Positions 12,303 to 23,792 of a stretch of DNA of 64,000 bases are shown here, piece after piece. The notes beneath the pieces were generated by a model. It saw only the letters and a list, made by a program, of their open reading frames with translations, was not told the DNA's origin and did no database searches. The position numbers were made by a program, and so were the translations under genes. Source of the stretch: Mikania micrantha (lineage: Eukaryota; Streptophyta; Magnoliopsida; Asterales; Asteraceae); NCBI GenBank assembly GCA_009363875.1, contig CM018690.1:8420788-8484787 (forward strand). Reading direction: 5' to 3'. Every line of letters starts with the position of its first letter. Position 1 is the first letter of the stretch.

Positions 12303-12608
12303 TCAGGCGAATGGCCCATGAGAATGAGCCATTCGGGCGAATGAGTGGGGAGAATGAATGGGGAGAATGAGTCGGGAGAATGAGCCATTCGGGAGAATGA
12401 GTCGGGAGAATGAGCCATTCGGAAGAATGAGTGGGGAGAATGAGTCAGGAGAATGAGCAAGGAGAATGAGCATGGAGAATGAGCCGGGAGAATGAACCGG
12501 GACAATGAGCCGGGAGAATGAGTCGTTCGGGTGACTCAGTCGGGTGAATGACTCCTTCGGGTGACTCAGTCGGGTGAATGACTCATTCGGGCGAACACTC
12601 ATTAGCAT
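12303..12608 (+). repeat. GGGAGAATGAGT minisatellite in solo LTR
   Basis: About 300 bp of imperfect head-to-tail units of 10-12 bp (GGGAGAATGAGY, GGAGAATGAGC), sometimes paired with CATTCGGG. The last third shifts to GGGTGAATGACTC units. It yields repetitive open frames on the minus strand (SFSRLILP-like), which are repeat artefacts. Confidence 0.85.
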
Positions 12609-13689
12609 GACTCATTCTTACTAAAATCACAAAAATAAGTCATTTTCACTACAACAACTCAGATTTTAAAAGAACAATCAAATAAGGGATCATAACTCAA
12701 ATAACATTTAATCAAACACAGGACTGTGAATACAACATCAGTACGACAACAGTGAGTGCGGGCATTCTTGAGTCTTAGTCAACCACTACAATAACAAGGT
12801 GAGTTCATATGCCCCTTTTCTAATCTTAACTGATTTCAAAGCTCGGGCCTGAGAAACATGCTTAAAGCTTTTATTTATTTAAAAGTTTTGATACAACATA
12901 CTAATTTTACATTGATTTGAATAATATCGTTTATCTTTATTATAGTTTATCATTGTATGCTTGTTTATCTGACCATTATCATAACTGTGATATCTAGCAT
13001 GATACATATTAACATAGCTTCATGACACATCAACACAATAGAATAATACTAGTTGTAAGAGTTTATCTTACCACATCTTATTATTCTTACATAAACGAAC
13101 AACGAGATAACCATTGCAAATAACAAGAATGACACTCATGATAACGTAACTTCATGATAACAAGACCATTCACACATTACTAACATCGTGTAATAAGACA
13201 AGCTCTTATAACACTTGTTAGAGTCAATAAGATCACACCACATATATACTACATTACTTGTGATATCGAGGAGGATATCATGTTAACATACTTTTGGGAC
13301 GTCATTCCCTACACATGCTACCACAGGTTACTAAGACAAGTTCTTAACATACATGGTTAATACACGGGAACACATAACACTGGGGATATAATTAGGAACA
13401 AACAGCATGGGGAATATCATAAATTGATTTTTAATTGGTTATTTATAATAAACCACACACTTGGAACATGGTTTTTGAGGATTCTATAGTAGTGAACATG
13501 GGACACTGGGTCAACCTTACCAAACAACCATAACGTGTATATCATTCCTATTTAATAACATACCAAAAGAGTCATAACTTCATTTTCATTGAGATGGAGT
13601 TGACTCGATTCGTTAGAAACATACCGAGCATGGCACACGATAATATACTAATTATTAACACTCCAAGGGTTTTGGGAACCTATCATTCA

Positions 13690-14140
13690 AATAGATATCG
13701 AGGAGGATATCTTACACACCGGGTTGATCAGATATGACAACTACTGGGACAACTATGTCTCAATCTAGGTATCAAGGGGAGGATACCTTACACTCTAAAC
13801 CAGTCAGAGGACACACACCTAAAGTCTCTAAACTTTCATACTTCTAGATATTATGGAGAGAATATCTTGCATGCCAAATTTATAAATAGTAACACGCCTA
13901 GAGACAATTAAGTCTCACTCAAATAGATATCGTGGGGAGGATATCTTACAAACCGGACTGGGTAGTACTGACAGTCACAGAGACTATTTAGTCTTGTTCT
14001 AGATATCGAGGAGGATATCTTACACACCGGACTAGTCAGAAATGATTAGCTACAAAAACTATAAAGTTTTGTTCTAGATATCGAGGAGGATATCTTACAA
14101 GCCGGGCTAATCCGTAAGGAATAGCTAACAGAGACAATTA
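13690..14140 (+). repeat. tandem array with GATATCGAGGAGGATATCTTA
   Basis: Five to six diverged units of about 75-90 bp, each carrying the palindrome-like core GATATCGAGGAGGATATC followed by TTACACACCGG. Solitary cores also occur earlier, near 13265. LTR-internal tandem array. Confidence 0.75.
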
Positions 14141-14862
14141 AGCCTCTTTTAAAAATGTTGGGATAATCATACATGGGGATTTATGGGTGAAATGAAATGG
14201 GTATCCATAGTTGTGTTACAAGTGGTGTGGAGTTCTATCAGTTATGTGGTGGGATGTTGGCTGGGGCTTGTTCCCCTACATATGCTCTATATATAAGCAT
14301 AACTGATAGGATTAAATACTATTTGTAAGTATAACTATGGAGAGGACATGATGAGAGACAAATCAAACATTCCTAAACAAGACTTGTGTGTAACATTGTG
14401 AACATGAATGACAATAAATCAATGGTTTTCAACTATCAAACTTATGAACTCACCAACCTAGTGTTGACTTTGTTTAAATGCATGTTTTCTCAGGTGACGA
14501 ACATGTTTAGTCACCAGCATTTAGAAACCTAGCTAGTGGACTTATAGAAGACCTAGCTGCATTTTGTGTTGATCATACTTTTGAATGACAAATAGTGAAT
14601 CATCTTTTGTACATCTTGTACAGTTACAAGATAGAAACTCAATGATTCTTTTTGGTAGAATTACTTAGTTAAATTATGAACACAACAATGTAATTTAACT
14701 TTGTAGTTCTGTAACAATATCATGTTAGCATTTTCTCATTTATATATCATGTGCTATACGAACAATCTGATCATCTCGATTATCCAACGATATCGCGCCC
14801 CGAGAACCTTCCGCCCGACGGGAAAGTCGATCCAGGCCGCCGGCTTGGGGTGTGACATACAT

Positions 14863-16022
14863 CATATACAATAATACAAATCAAGAGAAACTTAAACAAT
14901 AATTCTCTAATCACACTAATATTTAAGAGAGAATGAATATCTTTACATTTCTTCTTTATTCAGATAAGAGATGAAAAAACATTAAATGTAATTATTTTTA
15001 CTTAGACCATGTCTAAAAAAACATATTAAATGAAAACTAAGACTTCAACATGAAAACAGATATCAAAGACTTCTACAACAAGAAACTCACACCCAAGTTT
15101 TATATATATATACACACACACACATAAACTTTTGCCATAGCAAATGACAATAAGAACAAATTGAGTTTTCATTCTCACATCCACTTATGAAAACAAAAAT
15201 GAAATCTAACTTGTTATATGTGAATATAAAAGGTGATAGCAACAAAACTTTTACAAGAAAATAAGAATGGTATCAAGTTAAAAAGTTAGAGTTGTTTACA
15301 TGAAGGTAAATTTAGTTACTAACATCCAATTGACTACATAGAGTTTCAGTTGTACCTAGTGACGCTATTCAGGTTTTCACACCACTTGGAGTGACAGATC
15401 AAGGGTTAATCAGAGCTGTGATATCACACAAAGAAAAATAATATCGGTTCACCTATCCTGACCAAAAACATTCCTAACAATGACAGTTTTTATGAAACAC
15501 ATGATTTTTTTAAAAAAAAAGAAGAACAAAACAGAACAGTATGACATTGTTCTGTTGTAGAATTTCAGCCTTATACCAACGGCACTTTATGGTTAATTGC
15601 AGAGTAAGAAAAAAGATGTGCAATGCTTTTTCCTTACCCAAAATTAGTTACAACTAAAACAAGATAGGTATGAAAAAAGGAAGAAGAAGACTTACAGTGT
15701 TGAGTCTTTTCCAACAATAAATAGAGAACAACTTACAGCTCTATCTTCACTAGTTGTCTTCACCGAACCCTAGCATTCATTGGAGCCAACATTTAGATGC
15801 GAATCTCACGCTCTTTTCCTTCTGAGTTCTCAAATAATGATAAGAACCATCAGACGATTCAATCCACGAAACTATCAGATGTGGGGAGAATCGAAACCAA
15901 GATATTTTTGGCTTATTCTTCATTCTCGTTATTGTCGTCGGTGCTTGAGAGAAAACGAGGGATGCGTACTTGATGTTCCAGAACCAGCGAAAGACTAAAT
16001 ATCCCAAGATCATACTGTTACA
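14863..16022. other. LARD leader region, non-coding
   Basis: Continuation of the LARD interior from the solo LTR to the PBS. It contains a short (TA)n(CA)n tract at about 15105-15124 and two phases of A-rich sequence. Frames at about 15777-16055 cross the PBS into the LTR and are not credible genes. Nothing else is recognisable. Confidence 0.65.
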
Positions 16023-16034
16023 GCTCTGATACCA
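16023..16034 (-). other. LARD primer-binding site
   Basis: Element strand TGGTATCAGAGC, immediately after the LTR's terminal CA. This is the standard complement of the 3' end of plant initiator-Met tRNA. Confidence 0.92.
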
Positions 16035-16547
16035 TGTCAAAATGAGCCAGATCAATCAACAACTTACAGATTCAACCGAATCCGTGATTATACTAAAAAT
16101 AAAGACCAAAAGATTTGAATTAAAAAGAACTCTAATCTATTACAACTCGATCTAAATACACAGACTCGATACCCTAAAACATGAATACAAGACAAAGCAT
16201 ACATAATATAACTCTGAACATCAAGATCTACATATACAAACCAGAATGATGTTCATCAATTGTATGAACAAAAAAGAAAACAACCAAACCGTAGATCATA
16301 AGTCATAGATCAGAAGTCAGAAAGACGAAGCACAGACCGGAAGCCCGCAAGAACAAAGTGGAGGACTCCAGATAATGAAGAAACCCTTAATCCATAAGCC
16401 CACATACTCTCATAAGCCTCCTTGGCCCACACACTCATAGCCAGCCGAAATATACACCAACACACATAAACCAAATATAAGTAAAATACAAACCACATAA
16501 AGAATTATAAAATTCAAATCACAAGACTTTTAATATGTATTTTAACA
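16035..16547 (-). mobile_element. LARD 5' LTR
   Basis: Upstream LTR in element orientation, 513 bp, same length as the partner at 7230-7742. The outer flank (atttg) does not match the other flank (taatg), so no target-site duplication is visible. Confidence 0.88.
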
Positions 16548-17109
16548 ATTTGTTCTTACAAAGTACATATAGGTTCCATATGTGTTCTATATATATACAT
16601 GTTGATTATGAATATGCAAAAAACTTCATCTTACCAAGACTGTTATTTCAGAATTTTAGATCCAGTCTTCGTCTCCAAATCATCAGACTACGAGGGTGTC
16701 TTAGTCATATTATCATAAATGGATTGTAAATACATAATTTTTATTTAAGTTAACCTTTTCCATAGATAGAGGAGAACAACTAGCTTCCTTCTGTTATATA
16801 TAGACTCAAGATACATCTCCTCCAATAAAAGAGTAGGAAAAGTGACACATGTCAATTATCTAACCATTCTCTCAAATTTTTTTTCCACATTTTCCTTCTA
16901 TTAAATGACTAGGTTATACACCCGTGTATTACACGGGTTGCGAATAACAAATATGTGACTTTATAATTATGTCTTCATAATTTACATAATTAAAATAATT
17001 TTATTACATCCTTTTGAATTAAATGATTATATTAAAACTAATAACATTAGTTATACCTTTTTATACAATAAATCTTTAAAAATTAAAATTTATAAAAAAT
17101 GTTTCTTAA

Positions 17110-17163
17110 TGTATATATATATATATAGACACACACACACACAAACATATATATATATATATA
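17110..17163 (+). repeat. (TA)n-(CA)n-(TA)n microsatellite
   Basis: TATATATATATATATA, then ACACACACACACAC, then a second TA run, inside Helitron H2 just left of the gypsy insertion. Confidence 0.85.
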
Positions 17164-17187
17164 TAACATTAAACATAGATGTATTAC

Positions 17188-18501
17188 TGTAACATCCGAA
17201 AATTTTGTAACCTAATAATAAACGTGCGAAATTTCGATAACCGTTTATGTCCAAAATTTATATAAACGTTCGTAAAGTAATTAAGATCAAAATGATATAA
17301 ACCTTAAAATATCCGATAATGTATGGACACGTTATAAAGCCTATTAATAACGTGCAAAATTTCTGTGACCGTTTGGGTTCGAAATTTTTATGAATGTTCC
17401 TGAAGTAATTACGATCACATTAATATAAGCGGGACCGTAATACGATAAAGTATAAACAAGATATAAGCTCGTGAATATTAAAAATATGTGAGCAAAGTAG
17501 AATGGGGTTTTATAAATAGGACCCTAAAATGCAAGGGGTCAAAGTGTAACATTGAAATTAAATCAAGTGTAGTAAACTTGATTGTTGTATTACGTTTTAT
17601 GCATGTGTGGCTACAATTCATTTAGTTAATTTGTGCTCAAATTTCAAATGGTCTAGGATCAACCAAATCTGCTAGTTTTATCATATTTTGACTTTTGATT
17701 GCACAACAAAGCATTTGATCGTAAACTTGGAAAGCAAGTTGGTTCATGTTCCTTCAAACAGTTATCATCTTCTCACTTAAATATTTACCTATGACCAGAC
17801 ATCTTAATCCTTTTCATTTCAAAAGAAAATTAGTTTTTTTAGGGTGCGCATCAACAAAAGAGCAAAGGGAAATGAAACGGAGGAAACGAAGAACTTGAGA
17901 TACCGGTAGGGTTTTGATTCTTGTTTTCTCTTTATCTCATGAGTTATAGGGATGCTATAAGCGAGTTTAAGGATATGATACTGATTAGTATATGATACCT
18001 ATATATATACAGCTTATGTTATGGGTTAAGCGGGATCAAGATGCAAGGGTGTACGTATTTAATGTCATGAGAGTTTTCAGTGTGTGGGTATAGTATACAA
18101 ATAGAGAGATAACATGGGGTGTCTTACCTGTTGGATATGAGTATTTATGTGCCTCCGTTTGCCTTAAACCCATATTATTATACAGTAAGTTTAGCAAAAC
18201 CCTAAAACGAACTAATTAAATAAGAAAACACGCTTATCTAAGCCGATCAAATAAGTTATATTTAAACATAACAACAACGTAGTGATAAAAATGATAAAAA
18301 TGAGTGTAAGAGAAATTTCGAAACAAAGCTCCGAATAAAAGTTACGACAGACCGATGTTCCGAGCGGTCATCGTAAATCTGAGCATCTTCATGATAAGGT
18401 TATAATCATGATAATATATCCATTTTAATTGGATATCATTCTGAACGCGAGAAGGTAAGGACATGAAGAAAGCTAGCAGATTTTGCCTTACTAAGCTCAG
18501 G
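17188..18501 (+). mobile_element. gypsy-2 5' LTR, first part
   Basis: First 1314 bp of the 5' LTR, up to the nested solo LTR. The last 5 bp (tcagg) are that insertion's target site. Confidence 0.85.
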
Positions 18502-21046
18502 TGTAACAACCCAAAAACGTAAATCCGTATGATTAAATGAATATCGTAAGAATTTAATTAGAATGATTACTAAAATTTATGTTTGCAAACTTGTTATTAT
18601 GCAGTAGAATGGTTAATGAAAAGTTAACTAGGTTAGTTAACTAACATATGCTAGAAGGATTAAAATAACAAGTAGAGGGACCATAGTTGCCAAAAGGCCA
18701 TAAATGATTGAATGGGAGGTTAAAAAAATCAGTTCTCCTTCCCTGAGAACATATGTACGACGCAGGGCAAAAGGAAAGGGAGAGGAGAACTTGATTCTTG
18801 CACCAAATCATCAAATTGAAGGCCCTAACCTATTAGAAATCATCATCTAAGTCACAATTGAGGATCATTACCACGTTTTCAGCCCTAGGTAAGTGTTTAT
18901 ATTGAGAAAAATGATCTAGATGATAGTTGCATGTAATTGGGTCTTGTGGGATTGTAAACCAAACTGAAAATTTATGGTTTCATTGTGTTTATATGCTAGT
19001 TTCTATGAGAATTCCATTCTCAAACATGTGATTATGTGTATGCGTGATGATATGCTTGATGTAAGTAAGTTGGTTTGGGTGTTTAGATGATGAATTGTGG
19101 TAGTAATCAAGATATGATAATGAAACTAGCATAACTTGATTATTTGGCATGTGAATACTTGTATTTGTGCAGAAATTAATGTGTAATATGTAAAGATATG
19201 AACTTTTAGGAATTAAGTTCATAAAAGGGGATGGGTAAGCCCATAAGGTGCTCGATAAAATGATTGAACCAAAAAGAAATTGAGGCTGAATTGAAAGAAA
19301 ATAGGTTGCTGTCCAGTTTTTGTAAAATTCATATAAAATCATATAAAATTCGTTAGAAAATATAGCTTATATGGTTGGAAAGCTATTTGAATTGGCTACA
19401 TTTCGTTTTTATACATCAGAAGCTGAAATAAATCTTAAATGGGTCGAAAGTGACGTTTTAAACATACAAAATTTTAGCTTGCTGAAATTTGGTTAAAAAT
19501 GCATTAGACCCGTTTTTGTAAACATCGAATAAAATCAACCGTTTATCCGTTTGGAACGAGCCTTATATGCTTGGAAAGCTCTTTCAGTGTACTACGTTCG
19601 GTCTTTGAGCATTAAGAGCTGAAACGAGTAGGAAAATGGTCAAAAACAGTAAATACAACATGAACTCAGAAAGTTGCTGCACAAAAATAAGTTTTTTTCC
19701 AAAATGTGTCCAAGCGGGAAAAATGAGTAGACATGTCTTAAAACAAGAATAGATGATATTGGTTGGTTATGAACATTAAATTAGATGTGTTAAAAGTATC
19801 TAGGATACTTGTAAATGTCTTGACCAAGTATTTTATAAATGGGTCAAGATGGGTGACACATATGTGCAAATATGTTTGTATGTGTTCTATGTGTTGGAAT
19901 TATGACTAGGAAATATGAAACTCACAAAATAATTGTGGGGTGACCATTTGGGTGTTAATTGCAAGTAAATGGATTTAAATGGGTCAAACCTTGTATGATT
20001 ATGTATAATGTGTTAATCTAGTGTCGGTATGATTCATTAGGTGGTGAAGGAAGTTCCAAGGGGAGAAGTAACAATAAAACTTTGGAGCACATTTGGTAAG
20101 TCACCTAATGTGTTACTTGTATGTTCATGGATTCACAATATTGATGATGAATCCATTAAGCAAAGTATGTGTAAGTCCATGTACGGATGGATATCCAGAT
20201 TGTTGGTTGTTGCAATATAAGTCTCATGTACGGATGAGAAAAGTGGAATCCTCATGTACCGATGTGGAGGATGGTTTCACATATACATATGTGAATTACA
20301 TGAGTTCACATGTACGGGTGTGAGGGATATGATTCACATGTACGGATGTGATGGATAGTTTGTGTACGGACAACTAACAAAAAGACCTATGTGATGAATA
20401 GGCAATGAACCGTACGGGGTCAACTGTAAATAGGGATGTGGGTATCCTGTAGACATGGGCATACTAATTGTGGGGTGTTAAGACAAGCTTATCTTTGTTA
20501 TATGTTGTGAAAGAAGCCAAGCTTGAAGGTTTGACCCGTTAGGATGTTGGTAGCAAATTATCATCTTAAAATGAGCATATTATATGAGAATGGTGAATTG
20601 ATGTTTTGATTGATAAAATATGCTAGTTAATATGTAATTTGAAGTTATGGATTATTTTTAGGTGAACTTACTTAGTTAGTATGAACTAATGGTGATAATT
20701 GTATGTGTTGTAGGTTACAAGAAGTAGGAGGCTCAGGATGATACAGGTGATGCTTGTAAAGGCTTATTTTGGATCAAACGGTGTCGGGCTGAGATGCCTA
20801 TCTTTTGGGATGTTATTATTTACTTAAATTTGATTAGTAACTGTAGCCAAGTTTTAAACAAAATTTGAACTAGTTAGTCTTGTTTTGTTATATATACAAC
20901 ATGATTGTAACAAGTTATGTTTTATTCATAAGGATAACTCTTTTTACGAACGGGTCATGCCGAAATTAAAAAAAATAAAAAATAAAAAATCTGGGACCTA
21001 TTTCCCCACGCGTTTAAAATAAGGTCAGTTAAAGTTGGGTTTTACA
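18502..21046 (+). mobile_element. gypsy-type solo LTR in gypsy-2 5' LTR (TSD tcagg)
   Basis: A 2545 bp LTR starting TGTAACAACCC and ending GGGTTTTACA, with perfect duplications tcagg at 18497-18501 and 21047-21051. No internal region remains, so it is a solo LTR. It resembles the gypsy-1 LTR at 197-2301 in start, end and a shared early segment. It carries the CATGTACGGATG array. Confidence 0.9.
20170..20365 (+). repeat. CATGTACGGATG repeat cluster
   Basis: About six to seven copies of YCATGTACSGRTG at irregular spacing (20-45 bp) inside the solo LTR. Such short tandem motifs are common in long gypsy LTRs. Confidence 0.75.
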
Positions 21047-21051
21047 TCAGG

Positions 21052-21996
21052 TGAATTCTTCGTAGCCCTATTTTAAATGTTTTATCACTTTGGGCTGTTA
21101 TGCATGTTATAAAGCTATTTTATGAAAATGATTGTTTTACATGTAAATAATGTTTTAAGTCTCAACTGTGGTTGAGAAACAAATGAATTTTGAAAGTCCT
21201 GACCGAGGTCGAGTAGGAAATGTGGTTTTGAAGCCCCGGCTGCGGTTGAGCAGAATTTGAGCACTGCGGTGCAGAAAAGTGTTTATGTTTATGATGGTTT
21301 AAATGATTTAAAGCATGTTATGTATGAATGATGTATGTAAAGAAGTCTTGTACCTGGATGAGCTGTCAACTTCGGTTGATAGTTAAATAGTCTTGTGGAA
21401 ACACAAGCCTGTCGACTGTGTGTCGCCAGTTGAGGAAGTCTTATGCATGCATGAGCTGTCAACTTCGGGTTGATAGTTATAGAGTCTTGTATTTATACAA
21501 GCATGTCGACTTCGGTCGTCAGTTATAGAGTCTTGTGCTGCACAAGCCTGTTGACTTCGGGTCAGCAGTTGATGATAAAAGTTTTCTTCACAGTATGATT
21601 GATATTATGATGATATGTATGTTATGTATTTATGTTATGATGACATGTATGTTATGTATTTGAATTACATTATGTGATGCTATGAATGAATAAAGGTTTC
21701 ATTAAAAATTTAACTTAGAACTCACTAGCATAAAGCTGACTTGTTTTACATGCATATCAGGTTGAATAGTTTGAGAAATGATAACAGAATGGATCGTGGA
21801 ATACGTTGAGTACTACCATGGCATAGACTGGCTATATTATAGAACTGATAGAAGTGTGGGTTATGTGTTAACGTTTGTTTAGTATGTGTACATTATTTTA
21901 TGTCATCACCTTAAATTCCGCTGCTATAGTAATGTAATTATGGTTTAAGGAGTAGGTGTCTGATGTTTTGCCAACCGAGGGGTTCGGGGCCTCTCA
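21052..21996 (+). mobile_element. gypsy-2 5' LTR, second part
   Basis: Last 945 bp of the 5' LTR, ending GGGGCCTCTCA. The segment from about 21594 is duplicated at 23793-24193. It includes the 'gtcaacttcggttgatagt' tandem repeats. Confidence 0.85.
21345..21575 (+). repeat. GTCAACTTCGGTTGATAGTT tandem units
   Basis: Four diverged units of about 50-65 bp: a 'gtc(a/g)acttcggt(t/c)g.tagtt' block, then 'agtcttgt...acaagc'. LTR-internal tandem array. Confidence 0.75.
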
Positions 21997-21999
21997 AGT

Positions 22000-22012
22000 T
22001 GGTATCAGAGCC
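22000..22012 (+). other. gypsy-2 primer-binding site
   Basis: TGGTATCAGAGCC, 3 nt after the LTR's terminal CA. This is the initiator-Met tRNA primer site and confirms the LTR boundary at 21996. Confidence 0.92.
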
Positions 22013-22330
22013 ATAGTTTGAGAGATCCGGTCATCCCTAATGCCTGGACTTAAACTGAAAATGAGACAGAATGATAAGAATGCCAGTCAAGGGTAGTCTG
22101 ATGGCACGAACATATGACTTTAGAGATTTGTTATATTTAAGATATAAATTAAGGTAGTATGATGTTGCGAATGATAATGTGTTCATTATCGGGAATGTTT
22201 AGAACCTATAAGTGAGGTAAATAGTTAATTACACCTGATCAATGTCATTAACAATTTACAATGCTTATTATGTCCTGAATTATTACCTTGATTGACACAT
22301 GGTTGTTTGCAATATGTATAGAAAACTAAA

Positions 22331-23792
22331 ATGGTAGGTGAAAGAGAGGAGGTGGACGTGGTAGAGGACGAGGTTGACCACCTAAAAACAAGAAGAAAAC
22401 TGAGGAAATACCAGCGAATAACGAAGAAACCGAAGTCAACATTGAAGAAGGAAATGAAGAGGAGGAACTTAGGCTTGAACTGGTGGTGGTAAAGGCAATA
22501 TCTGATGAAGTTCGTAAAATTTTAAAAGACATAATACCTCCGGATAGAACCAAAGCTGAAAAGGAAGCTAAAGTAACGGCTAATGAGGAAAGAGAGAAAG
22601 CTAACAGCTTTAACAAAGAGCAAGATGAAGAAGAGGTATTGATCATCAATGCTAAAGGTAAAGATTCAGGTACAAAGGGACCCAAAGGATGTGATTATAA
22701 GGCTTTTAAAGGGTGCAATCCCCACCATTTGATGGTAAGAAAGATGCGGTGGCCACCTGCCATTGGATTTCAGCTATGGAGGCGGTTATCGATATCAGTG
22801 AATGCCGGGCATACCAAGCTGTGAAATTTGCAGCTCATTCGTTTACCGAAGAAGCTCTACATTGGTGGAACACGGTCAAGCAGTCAAAGACTACTGCTGA
22901 TGTAGAGGGCTTAAGATGGGAGGACTTAAAAGAGTTGGTTACGAAACACTTTTGTCCAAAGAATGAAATTGATAAAATCGAGCGAGAATTTCTGACATTG
23001 AAAGCTGTACGTATGAATCATCGTCAATACACTTCAAAATTTAATCAAATGTCAAGATTGGTTCCTCATTTAGTAAATACGAAGGAACGCAGACTGAAGT
23101 TATATGTAGAAGGACTACCACCTAGAGTCCGCACACATGTGAAGGTGCATGCTCCCAGAACTTTTGAGTCAGCCGTAGAGATTAGTGGCATTGTCTGGGA
23201 TGATAAATTTGAAGCTGAACCAATAAAGGAGGAACATAAACAAAAGTGGTCACCTGGATTCAAAAGAAACATAAATGATAAACCGGGATTCCCTATGAAA
23301 AAGATTAAGGTAGAAGAATTTGAAACATGCATTAAGTGTGGAAAGAAACATGGGGGAGAATGTCATTTGGGAACTACTTTGTGCTACCGTTGTGGAAAAA
23401 CTGGACATTTCTCGTATAATTGTCCAAGTATACCAAAGTGTTACAATTGTGGTGGACTCGATCACGTGAGCAAGAATTGCTTTAAACCAAAGACAATAAC
23501 TACTGAATCCAACAAACCTGAAAGTAGCAAGGGAGGTGAGAAGCAAAAGGCAAAAGCTCGTGCTTTTACTATGACTAAAGATCAGACAGACAAAGACCCT
23601 GATGTGGTGACATGTACATTTTTGATTAAGGATATCCCTGCTTCAGTGCTATTTAATTCTGGATCAAGTATGAGCTTTGTGGCGATTACCTTTTGTGATA
23701 AACTGCGTGCTAATGTTAAACAGATAGAACATGCTTTTAACATAGAAACTGCTCTTGGTAAATCCACTAGAGTAACGGAGACCATTGATGAT
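22331..23792 (+). pseudogene. gypsy-2 gag and start of protease
   Basis: The ATG at 22331 opens a leader that would read glycine-arginine rich, then acidic (EEIPANNEETEVN). It is broken by an in-frame TGA near 22375 and a frameshift near 22720. A retrotransposon Gag domain follows from about 22713: PPFDGKKDAVATCHWISAME, HWWNTVKQ, FCPKNEIDKIEREFLTLK. Two CCHC zinc knuckles (CYRCGKTGHFSYNC and CYNCGGLDHVSKNC, about 23380-23475) bind RNA. The aspartic protease starts VTCTFLIKDIPASVLFNSGS; its catalytic triad is N-S-G, not D-S-G, so the active Asp is lost. The frame then runs into LTR sequence, so the last 20-odd codons (DDDMYVMYLCYDD...) are not protease. Confidence 0.88.

Larger units (their letters stand above)
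11000..14857 (+). mobile_element. gypsy-type solo LTR (TSD tacat)
   Basis: A 3858 bp block that begins TGTGACAACCAG, ends GGGGTGTGACA and is bracketed by perfect 5 bp duplications tacat (10995-10999 and 14858-14862). There is no PBS, PPT or coding sequence beside it. This is the footprint left when the two LTRs of a full element recombine. A TATA-like box TATAAAAAA (11888-11896) is followed by a CT-rich leader (about 11900-11975), which gives plus orientation. The LTR contains two tandem arrays. Length and style fit large gypsy LTRs; the lineage is not proven. Confidence 0.9.
7230..16547 (-). mobile_element. LARD-type non-coding LTR retrotransposon
   Basis: Two direct repeats of exactly 513 bp (7230-7742 and 16035-16547) flank 8.3 kb. 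Read on the minus strand, the LTR starts TGTTAAAATACATATT and ends CATTTTGACA. The 5' LTR is followed directly by TGGTATCAGAGC (PBS), and the 3' LTR is preceded by TTGAGGGAGGG (PPT). Retrotransposition signals are therefore complete, yet neither strand of the interior shows gag, protease, integrase, RT or RNase H. Without the nested solo LTR and its duplication the element is about 5.46 kb, in the LARD size class. It would need proteins from an autonomous partner. The TGTTA start and the PPT suggest a copia partner (inference). Confidence 0.85.

Noticed and set aside
12275..12608. Two overlapping minus-strand frames rich in H-S-P-F-S-R
   Set aside because: Translations of the 10-12 bp minisatellite; the periodic peptide is explained by the repeat alone.
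13690..14140. Regularly spaced GATATCGAGGAGGATATC blocks as a CRISPR-like array
   Set aside because: Units are diverged, spacers are similar to each other, and the array lies within a plant solo LTR; no cas genes.
15777..16055. Frames near the LARD primer-binding site
   Set aside because: They overlap on both strands, cross the PBS into the LTR and contain no Gag or enzyme motif.
18502..21996. Reading 18502-21996 as a single 3.5 kb LTR of gypsy-2
   Set aside because: The tcagg pair at 18497 and 21047 and the attac pair at 17183 and 24194 show that 18502-21046 is a separate nested LTR and that the gypsy-2 LTR starts at 17188.
22326..22685. 119-codon serine/leucine-rich frame on the minus strand
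   Set aside because: Antisense shadow of the acidic, lysine-rich gypsy-2 Gag leader.
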